Assembly (NCBI GenBank): GCA_013205365.1
Contig: JABMNC010000148.1
Location: 1-5,876, forward strand
Reading direction: 5' to 3'
DNA from: Cryomorphaceae bacterium
Lineage (GTDB): Bacteria > Bacteroidota > Bacteroidia > Flavobacteriales > Schleiferiaceae
DNA: 5,876 nt
The notes beneath the pieces are model-generated. The model saw only the letters and a list, made by a program, of their open reading frames with translations, was not told the origin of the DNA and did no database searches. The position numbers were made by a program, and so were the translations under genes. This document shows positions 1-4,863 of the stretch, in pieces (position 1 is the first letter of the stretch; every line of letters starts with the position of its first letter).

Positions 1-989
1 ACCACGCGGTCCACCAAATAGACTGAGGTGGCTCGCTCGATGGCCTCAGCCTCTAGCTTGCTTCCGGGCCGCACGTAGTGGGTAACGTCGGCAATATGCA
101 CGCCCACTTCCCATAGTCCGTCTTGAAGCGGACGGATGCTCAAGGCATCGTCAAAGTCTTTGGCGTCGACCGGGTCAATCGTGAAGGTCAGGGTGCCTCT
201 AAGGTCCCTGCGTCGGGCAATTTCAAGCGGATCCAGGGCCAGTGGAATTTGTGCCGCCTCGGCCTCAACCTCGGCCGGGAAGACCCAGGGAAGACCAAAC
301 TCTTCCATGATGGCGTGAATTTCGGTTTCGTGCTCGCCCCGATCGCCCAAAATTTCGACCACCTTGCCGCGCGGAGCCCGCTCGGCATCAACCCACTCCA
401 TGAGTTCAAGCACCACGAGTTGACCCTCTTTTGCACCGCCTAATTCTTTGCTGGAGACAAAAAAGTCTCGGCCCACCTTGCGGGCGTCGGTCAGCACAAA
501 GGCCCCTTGGTTGTGCGACTGAAGCATGCCTACGTAGCGAGTCCGCGATCGGCTGACCACTTCGACGACTTCGCCCTCGAGCTTCTTGCCCGCTTTTTGA
601 GGGTAGACCAAAACCTTTACGCGGTCACCGCCAAACGAAAGGCCGGTGCTTCCCTGCCGAATGTAAAGGTCGTCCAGGCCTGGTCCGCGCACCACATAGG
701 CGGCTCCGCTCGAAGTGAGTTCAATGATCCCCGTGGCATAGGCCATGTCCATTTTAAGTCGAAACCCGTCGCCCTCGGCGGTTATCTGCTCGGACCGGTT
801 TAGAAGTTCAAGGGCACTGGCAACCATGGTTTGGCTCTTTTCTTCGGTCAAGCCCGTTTCAAATCCCAAGTCGGCCGCAGTGAATACATGACCAGGTCTT
901 TTTTGAAAAAAGCGCAGAAGGCGGCTGGCTAACGAAACCGCATCTACGGAGCGGTTGATTTTGTTTATTTTGGGTCCTCTTTTGGGCAT
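1..989 (-). CDS. rnr: Ribonuclease R, N-terminal part (3' end outside window)
   Basis: Processive 3'-to-5' exoribonuclease of the RNase II/RNB family, which degrades structured RNA in the cytoplasm. I translated 329 uninterrupted codons from the ATG at 987-989; the rest, including most of the catalytic barrel, lies beyond the left edge. Domains in order: a basic N-terminus (MPKRGPK); a winged-helix-like segment at about residues 12-75; two cold-shock/OB segments at about 80-147 and 148-225; and the start of the RNB domain at about 258. The RNB signature TIDPVDAKDFDDALS begins at residue 270, with the metal-binding aspartates at D272, D278, D280 and D281. It is followed by VGVHIADVTHYVRPGS and RATSVYLVDRV, both diagnostic of RNase R. 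The winged helix and two OB segments before RNB favour RNase R over RNase II. No Shine-Dalgarno is visible before the ATG. The gene is divergent from the sigma-factor cluster. Family identity is secure; the start is likely because the protein is collinear with the family from there. Confidence 0.95.
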   Translation of the reverse strand, partial: MPKRGPKINKINRSVDAVSLASRLLRFFQKRPGHVFTAADLGFETGLTEEKSQTMVASALELLNRSEQITAEGDGFRLKMDMAYATGIIELTSSGAAYVVRGPGLDDLYIRQGSTGLSFGGDRVKVLVYPQKAGKKLEGEVVEVVSRSRTRYVGMLQSHNQGAFVLTDARKVGRDFFVSSKELGGAKEGQLVVLELMEWVDAERAPRGKVVEILGDRGEHETEIHAIMEEFGLPWVFPAEVEAEAAQIPLALDPLEIARRRDLRGTLTFTIDPVDAKDFDDALSIRPLQDGLWEVGVHIADVTHYVRPGSKLEAEAIERATSVYLVDRV

Positions 990-1058
990 CCAGACGGAAT
1001 TCTTTACTATAATAACTATTGGAGTCCTAAAGGTCGTACAATTTTAAGTGGGTCGTGC

Positions 1059-1066
1059 AACCTTTG
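1059..1066 (+). promoter_or_regulatory. Possible -7 box for the sigma-factor cluster
   Basis: The 119-base gap between the divergent rnr and sigma genes (990-1108) holds no gene I can support. AACCTTTG differs at one position from the Bacteroidota -7 consensus TAnnTTTG and lies about 43 bases before the GTG at 1109. No convincing -33 TTG is seen at the usual spacing; the nearest candidate is a T-run at 1042-1045, which is too close. The call rests on one short motif, so it is weak. I found no matching box facing rnr on the other strand. Confidence 0.25.
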
Positions 1067-1108
1067 TGTTCGCGGTGGCATCTTTAGTACGGATTCCGCC
1101 CCAAACTA

Positions 1109-1633
1109 GTGGAAGCATGGTACGTACACATTGAGGGCGCGCTTAAGGGCCGTCTTGACGCGCAACGCGCACTCTATGAGTCGCTTGCGCCACGTGTACT
1201 CTATACCTGCCGACGTTATTTTACCCAGGAGGCAGAAGCCGAAGACGCAATGATTCGCACGATGACTACCATGTTCCAGTAACTCCCCACGATTCGTGAG
1301 GCCAAGGCCCTGCCGGCCTGGCTGCGACGCACGGCCGTGAACGAGTGCCTCATGGAGCTTCGTCGCCGCAAGGTGGAGTGGGTTGGCGCGGACGCCTTGC
1401 CCGATTCGGGTTCTTCGGCCACCGATTCGCTGCACGACCGAGAGGCGCTCATGGAGCTCTTGCGCCAGTTGCCCGACGGATACCGCACCGTGTTCAATTT
1501 ATACGCCCTCGAGGGCTACAGCCATGCCGAGATTGCCGAGCAGCTCGGAATCACCGAGGCCACCAGCAAGTCCCAGTTGAGCCGCGCTCGCCAGTGGCTG
1601 CAGCGCCGACTCGGCAATTTTGATCTGCAATGA
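1109..1633 (+). pseudogene. ECF sigma factor interrupted by in-frame TAA at codon 58
   Basis: Read through one stop, this frame gives a 174-position protein of normal length for an extracytoplasmic-function sigma-70 factor, which directs RNA polymerase to a small regulon. The 5' part (IEGALKG, DAQRALYESLAPRV, AEAEDAM) matches regions 2.1-2.2. The 3' part (ALPAWLRRTAVNECLMELRRRK) matches the end of region 2, and residues about 111-170 are region 4 with a helix-turn-helix (GYSHAEIAEQLGIT). The TAA at 1280-1282 lies in MFQ*LPTI, where relatives usually have Lys, so one AAA-to-TAA change would explain it; there is no frameshift. The segment DAMIRTM also departs from the usual D-x-x-Q-E-x-F core-binding motif. 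I chose GTG 1109 because the family alignment begins there and there is no in-frame ATG before 1250. The gene leads a three-gene unit. A sequencing or assembly error remains possible, in which case this is one intact gene. Confidence 0.75.
1337..1633 (+). CDS. Surviving 3' reading frame of the ECF sigma factor (region 2 end plus region 4)
   Basis: This is the part of the broken sigma gene downstream of the stop, open from GTG 1337 (98 residues), with an alternative ATG at 1352. It keeps only the end of region 2 (NECLMELRRRK), the linker, and a full region 4: REALMELLRQLPDGYRTVFNLY followed by the helix-turn-helix GYSHAEIAEQLGITEATSKSQ, which in the family contacts the -35 DNA. It lacks regions 2.1-2.2, the main core-polymerase clamp. 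If translated by restart after TAA 1280, the product would probably not work as a sigma factor but could still bind DNA or the partner protein; that is inference. The stop codon overlaps the next start as ATGA, so translation of this piece would favour coupling to the downstream gene. Automated annotation may list only this part as the sigma factor. Confidence 0.6.
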   Translation: MNECLMELRRRKVEWVGADALPDSGSSATDSLHDREALMELLRQLPDGYRTVFNLYALEGYSHAEIAEQLGITEATSKSQLSRARQWLQRRLGNFDLQ

Positions 1634-2340
1634 GTTCCCAAGACGTCGATAAATTGTTTCGTGATGCCCTCGACCAGGGTCAAGCTACTCCGCGCCCCGA
1701 GGCCTGGGACCGCGTCGCCAAAGGCTTGCCCAAGGCTCAGCCCAAGCGCCGCACCCTGTGGTGGCCCTATGCCGCAGCCGCTTCGGTCGCTATTGCCGCG
1801 GTGAGCACTTGGTGGATTCAGGATCTGCGGCCGGAGGCCGCAAGCAGCCAGTTGCTAGTTACTAGTAGCGAGCAACCAGCAACCAGCAACCAGCAGCAAG
1901 TAGCTAGCGGCCAGCAACCAGCAGCAAGCAACCAGCAACCAGCAGCCAGCAGCAAGCAACTAGCTAGCAGCAGCCAGCAACCGTCAGCCAGCAATCAGAA
2001 GCGGTTGGATCGTTTTGACCTGGCGTTTTTGCCCCGCATGGAGGCAGAGTCCTTCGAAGAGCTCGTTCCTCTGCTGGACCGACAGGTCGTGGTTGCCGTT
2101 CAGGCTCCGTCACCGGAGGTTCCGCGCCCCCGATACCTGCAGTTGGCCGCCAACGTGCAAAACGTTTGGAGCGCCGTACGACAATACCGCGAGGCCGAGG
2201 TGCCTGCTCAGTTAACCCTTGAAGTGCGTTTGCCAGCGCCCGTGCTTCGACGAATCAACCAAACCAAAATGCTGGCGTCAAACCTCAATCAATCCCTCAA
2301 TCAATCATGGTCAACACTATATTCAAGGCGTTCACGTTAA
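1630..2340 (+). CDS. Single-pass membrane protein, probable anti-sigma factor
   Basis: A 236-residue protein, probably the membrane partner that holds the adjacent ECF sigma factor inactive. Residues 1-43 are a short cytoplasmic part (VDKLFRDALDQ, PRPEAWDRVAKGLPK) resembling the N-terminus of membrane-anchored proteins encoded after ECF sigma genes in Bacteroidota. It has no Cys/His zinc motif, so it is not a classical ZAS anti-sigma. Residues about 44-63 form one hydrophobic membrane helix preceded by KRR. Residues 72-123 are a low-complexity Ser/Asn/Gln/Pro/Ala linker with a 7-residue period. Residues 124-236 are a periplasmic domain I do not recognise. The start overlaps the sigma stop by ATGA, which indicates translational coupling. 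The last 34 bases overlap the outer-membrane gene, and the tail (LNQSLNQSW) comes from a 12-base duplication. The anti-sigma role is inferred from gene position and architecture. Confidence 0.7.
   Translation: MSSQDVDKLFRDALDQGQATPRPEAWDRVAKGLPKAQPKRRTLWWPYAAAASVAIAAVSTWWIQDLRPEAASSQLLVTSSEQPATSNQQQVASGQQPAASNQQPAASSKQLASSSQQPSASNQKRLDRFDLAFLPRMEAESFEELVPLLDRQVVVAVQAPSPEVPRPRYLQLAANVQNVWSAVRQYREAEVPAQLTLEVRLPAPVLRRINQTKMLASNLNQSLNQSWSTLYSRRSR
1843..1996 (+). repeat. Heptanucleotide tandem tract, about 22 units, inside the membrane-protein gene
   Basis: From 1843 to 1996 the sequence stays in register as 22 consecutive 7-base units. The commonest forms are AGCAACC, AGCAGCC and AGCAGCA; all units but one begin with AG (the unit at 1983 is GTCAGCC). 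Three exact AGCAACC copies stand together at 1871-1891 and two more at 1927-1940. Because 7 is not a multiple of 3, three units make 21 bases and the protein shows a heptapeptide period: SSEQPAT, SNQQQVA, SGQQPAA, SNQQPAA, SSKQLAS, SSQQPSA. Outer units have diverged the most. Gain or loss of one unit would shift the reading frame of the downstream periplasmic domain. Confidence 0.9.
2283..2306 (+). repeat. Perfect 12-base tandem duplication just before the outer-membrane gene start
   Basis: CCTCAATCAATC occurs twice with no spacer (2283-2294 and 2295-2306) and ends directly at the ATG at 2307. Within each copy CAAT/AATC is itself repeated. In the upstream gene it encodes the repeated residues S/N-L-N-Q in its C-terminal tail. 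It occupies the place where a ribosome-binding site for the next gene would lie and is free of G, so it offers no Shine-Dalgarno; an unstructured leader is the likelier role, if it has one. Confidence 0.85.
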
Positions 2341-3392
2341 GCGCCGTACTCACTCTTTCGGCTGCGAAACTTTGGGCTCAGGACTCGTCGCCGGCGATTC
2401 CGCCGGCTCCGACCGAAGCCCCTACCGCCGACACCAACGCGACCCGTGCTGAGCGCATGAGCACTGAAATCGCCGCGGCAATCACCGAGTACAGCAGAGA
2501 CATGGCTGCACTTCAGAAGCAGATCGCAGATAAGGACATCTCAAAAGAAGATGCCGAACGCCGCCGCAAGGAGCTGTCGAAGCGCTTCGAAGACCGCCTC
2601 GAGGCCATCGAAGAGATGGCTGAGGCCTGGGCCGACAACCTCGAGGAGTCGATTGAGAACCTTGAACTCAACTTGGGCGAAGATCTGACCCTTAACATCA
2701 AGCCGTCGGAGCCTAAAAAGAAGAAGTTTAAAAAGAAGCTGGACGGGCTTGTGATGCTCGTGGGCACCAACACCCTGTTGACGGCGCCGACCACCGATTT
2801 CCTTTCGACCGACCCGTATTCGGGCCTTTGGCATCCGGCCAGCGCACAGTCTTCGACGTTCGGTCTTTACGTTACCAACCAGCGTAGATTGGGCCGCACG
2901 CCGCTTTGGATCCGTAGCGGCTTGGGCTTCACAAGCTACACCTACGATTTTGGCCAAAACGTACTGCAGCTTGATCCTCCTTCGGGGTCTGGTTACCAAG
3001 TGATTCCGGCTGCGGTGGATTTGCGCCGCTCCAACTTGTCTATGAGCTACTTCGAAGTGCCGATTTCGTTCGTCATCAATCCGTCGCGTCGTGCAAAGGG
3101 CTTAAGTGCTTCTGTCGGTGGTTTTGCGGGAATTCGTTTAGGTGGTACCCGCCATGTAGTGTACCGTGCCGACGGGATGGGTCGCGTTACCGAAAACACT
3201 ACGGGGAATTTCTACGGCAGCCTGTTCAGTTATGGCCTCCAGGCGGAGCTTGGGTTCAAACGCTTTACAGTAGGGGTGCGCCAAAACTTCAACAAGCCGT
3301 TCAATGAGGCCGTCCTCCCGGCAAATATCTCTGCGGATTCGCAGCCCAATTTCTACAACGCATCGGTGTTCGCCACAGCACGCCTCTTCTAG
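2307..3392 (+). CDS. Secreted coiled-coil plus outer-membrane beta-barrel protein
   Basis: A 361-residue envelope protein. Residues 1-24 are a signal peptide (basic start, hydrophobic LSAVLTLSAA, probable cleavage after LWA before QDSS). A Pro/Ala/Thr-rich stretch runs to about residue 45. Residues about 46-122 are a charged helix with many Glu, Lys and Arg, predicted coiled coil (KELSKRFEDRLEAIEEM, then a second Leu/Glu-rich helix). A very basic patch KKKKFKKK lies at 137-144. From about 147 to the end, alternating aromatic and polar strands (STFGLYVT, LWIRSGLGFTSYTY, YFEVPISFVI, GSLFSYGLQAELGF) end in ARLF, the terminal Phe expected of an outer-membrane barrel. It resembles the Bacteroidota outer-membrane beta-barrel families, but I cannot name a specific function. 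The start ATG overlaps the upstream gene by 34 bases, so the two are probably coupled. It may be the output of the sigma/anti-sigma pair, with the helix reaching into the periplasm; that is inference. Confidence 0.8.
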   Translation: MVNTIFKAFTLSAVLTLSAAKLWAQDSSPAIPPAPTEAPTADTNATRAERMSTEIAAAITEYSRDMAALQKQIADKDISKEDAERRRKELSKRFEDRLEAIEEMAEAWADNLEESIENLELNLGEDLTLNIKPSEPKKKKFKKKLDGLVMLVGTNTLLTAPTTDFLSTDPYSGLWHPASAQSSTFGLYVTNQRRLGRTPLWIRSGLGFTSYTYDFGQNVLQLDPPSGSGYQVIPAAVDLRRSNLSMSYFEVPISFVINPSRRAKGLSASVGGFAGIRLGGTRHVVYRADGMGRVTENTTGNFYGSLFSYGLQAELGFKRFTVGVRQNFNKPFNEAVLPANISADSQPNFYNASVFATARLF

Positions 3393-3414
3393 GTTAAGCC
3401 AGGCCTAAAAAAAG

Positions 3415-3443
3415 AAACCCCGGGCGCGAGCCCGGGGTTTTTT
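3415..3443. terminator. Bidirectional intrinsic terminator between convergent genes
   Basis: CCCCGGGC (3418-3425) and GCCCGGGG (3430-3437) form a perfect 8-bp GC stem closed by the GNRA-type tetraloop GCGA. Flanking AAA/TTT extends the stem to 11 bp. Six T follow on the plus strand (3438-3443), and seven A at 3407-3413 give a T-tract for the minus strand. The hairpin begins 22 bases after the outer-membrane gene stop and ends 20 bases from the gdhA stop, so it can end both transcripts. Confidence 0.92.
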
Positions 3444-3462
3444 ATTCGCAGTGAAGCAAAGC

Positions 3463-4818
3463 CTACATCACGCCCTGGTCGAGCATGGCATCGGCTACCT
3501 TCACGAATCCGGCGAGGTTGGCACCCTTGACGTAGTCAATGGTTCCGTCTTCGCGGGCACCGTACTTCACGCAGGAAGCGTGGATGCTCTTCATGATTCC
3601 ATGCAAGCGCTGGTCTACCTCTTCGCGGCTCCAAGACAGGCGCAGTGAGTTTTGGCTCATCTCTAGGCCAGAGGTAGAAACACCGCCAGCATTCGCCGCC
3701 TTGCCGGGGCTAAACAAGATGCGCTTTGCCGAGAAGGCCTCAACGGCTTCGGGGGTGCAGGGCATGTTGGCACCCTCGGCCACTGCCTTCACACCGTTGG
3801 CGATCAGGGCCTTGGCGTCGTCACCATGGAGTTCATTTTGCGTTGCGCAAGGCATGGCGATGTCGCAGGCAACAGTCCATGGAGTCTTGCCGGCCACAAA
3901 AGTTGCCGAAGGATACTTCTTAAGGTAGTCGCTGATGCGGCCGCGCTCCACGTTTTTGATGTGCATTACGTGGGCCAACTTCTCGGCGTTGATTCCATCG
4001 TTATCGAGGATGTAGCCCGAAGAGTCAGACAGGGTCAGCACCCTAGCACCAAGCTCCGTCGCCTTCTCGGCGGCGTACTGGGCCACGTTACCTGAACCGG
4101 AGATCACGACTTTTTTGCCCTTGAAGCCGTCGCTTTTGGTGGCGAGCATTTCTTGCGCAAAGTAGACGGTACCGTAGCCGGTTGCCTCAGGGCGAATCAG
4201 CGAACCGCCCCAGTTCAGTCCCTTACCGGTCAACACACCCGTAAACTCATTGCGGATGCGCTTGTACTGACCAAACATGTAGCCGATCTCGCGCCCGCCC
4301 ACGCCGATGTCACCAGCAGGAACGTCCGTGTCCGCTCCAATGTGGCGCGAAAGCTCCGTCATGAAGGCCTGGCAGAAGCGCATTACTTCGTTATCGGACT
4401 TGCCCTTGGGGTCGAAGTCGGAACCGCCCTTACCGCCGCCCATGGGCAGGGTCGTGAGCGAGTTTTTGAAAATTTGCTCAAAGCCGAGGAACTTCAAAAC
4501 CGACAGGTTTACCGTCGGGTGAAAGCGCAGACCTCCTTTGTAGGGCCCGATGGCGCTGTTGAATTCCACGCGGTAGCCGCGGTTTACGTGCACGTTGCCG
4601 GCGTCGTCGGTCCACGAAACGCGGAACATAATGGTGCGCTCCGGCTCGGTGATGCGCTCTAAAATTCTTGCCTTTTTATACTTCGGATTCTCCTCGATGA
4701 AGGGAATAACGGACTCGGCTACCTCGTGAACGGCTTGGATAAACTCAGGCTCAGCACCGTTACGGGCTTTTGCCCAATCCATAAATTCTGAAAATGCTGC
4801 TTGATGCTTAGGATTCAT
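3463..4818 (-). CDS. gdhA: NADP-type glutamate dehydrogenase
   Basis: Catalyses reversible reductive amination of 2-oxoglutarate with ammonium to L-glutamate, normally with NADPH in the assimilatory direction; a cytoplasmic hexamer. The 451-residue length matches the small hexameric bacterial class. Visible motifs: NSAIGPYKGGLRFH (K94, substrate binding); EQIFKNSLTTLPMGGGKGGSDFDPKGKSD with catalytic K130; VPAGDIGVGGREIGY with catalytic D170; and the Rossmann glycine motif GSGNVA at 241-246. The second Rossmann strand ends in LSDSSG, the small/polar pattern seen in NADP-preferring enzymes, so NADP use is likely but inferred. The C-terminal AGGVSTSGLEMSQN (377-390) is intact. The gene ends in TAG, with a shared terminator beyond. 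It is convergent with the outer-membrane gene and divergent from thiL with only 45 bases between. There is no Shine-Dalgarno; an A/T-rich leader precedes the ATG at 4816-4818. Nothing is truncated. Confidence 0.97.
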   Translation of the reverse strand: MNPKHQAAFSEFMDWAKARNGAEPEFIQAVHEVAESVIPFIEENPKYKKARILERITEPERTIMFRVSWTDDAGNVHVNRGYRVEFNSAIGPYKGGLRFHPTVNLSVLKFLGFEQIFKNSLTTLPMGGGKGGSDFDPKGKSDNEVMRFCQAFMTELSRHIGADTDVPAGDIGVGGREIGYMFGQYKRIRNEFTGVLTGKGLNWGGSLIRPEATGYGTVYFAQEMLATKSDGFKGKKVVISGSGNVAQYAAEKATELGARVLTLSDSSGYILDNDGINAEKLAHVMHIKNVERGRISDYLKKYPSATFVAGKTPWTVACDIAMPCATQNELHGDDAKALIANGVKAVAEGANMPCTPEAVEAFSAKRILFSPGKAANAGGVSTSGLEMSQNSLRLSWSREEVDQRLHGIMKSIHASCVKYGAREDGTIDYVKGANLAGFVKVADAMLDQGVM

Positions 4819-4833
4819 AAAAGGTGTTGTTAA

Positions 4834-4854
4834 TTCGGCAAAGGTATAGCCGAA
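4834..4854. promoter_or_regulatory. Inverted repeat around the gdhA -7 box, possible operator
   Basis: TTCGGC (4834-4839) and GCCGAA (4849-4854) are perfect inverted repeats separated by 9 bases that contain most of the predicted -7 box. The symmetry can be extended outward (AATT on both sides) with one extra A in the right arm. A dimeric regulator bound here would cover the gdhA -7 region and sit just upstream of the thiL start. The repeat could also fold as a small hairpin. No protein partner can be named from this window. Confidence 0.35.
4839..4846 (-). promoter_or_regulatory. Probable gdhA promoter, -7 box
   Basis: On the minus strand TACCTTTG is an exact match to the Bacteroidota -7 consensus TAnnTTTG. 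It ends 20 bases before the gdhA ATG, which predicts a short leader of roughly 12-15 bases. No clear TTG -33 element is present at the usual spacing; the nearest TTTG (4880-4877) is too far upstream and lies within thiL. The motif match and position support it, but the missing -33 element lowers confidence. Confidence 0.5.
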
Positions 4855-4863
4855 ATTTGGGTC

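Noticed and set aside
123..803. Plus-strand open frames at 123-443 and 507-803
   Set aside because: Antisense to the continuous RNase R reading frame, which carries the family's catalytic motifs.
1072..1100. Possible hairpin between GCGG and CCGC before the sigma gene
   Set aside because: Only a 4-bp stem with a long loop; not distinguishable from chance.
1280..1282. TAA as a recoded codon (selenocysteine, pyrrolysine or programmed read-through)
   Set aside because: Selenocysteine uses TGA and pyrrolysine uses TAG; the family has Lys-like residues here, and no recoding signal is visible. Mutation or sequence error is simpler.
1106..1497. Minus-strand open frames across the interrupted sigma gene
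   Set aside because: Tempting because the plus strand has a stop, but the plus-strand translation on both sides of the stop is clearly an ECF sigma factor and the minus-strand products resemble nothing.
1843..1996. Heptanucleotide tract as a CRISPR array or non-coding satellite
   Set aside because: Units are contiguous 7-mers without spacers and lie within an open reading frame that continues with normal coding sequence on both sides.
2541..2999. Minus-strand open frame of 152 codons opposite the outer-membrane gene
   Set aside because: Rich in Arg and Leu as expected for the antisense of a GC-rich coding strand; the plus-strand protein has a signal peptide and barrel pattern.
4153..4662. 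Long plus-strand open frame (169 codons) opposite gdhA, with others at 3539-3928 and 3826-4095
   Set aside because: These lie wholly antisense to the unmistakable GdhA frame; their composition is the complement of its codons and they show no recognisable domain.
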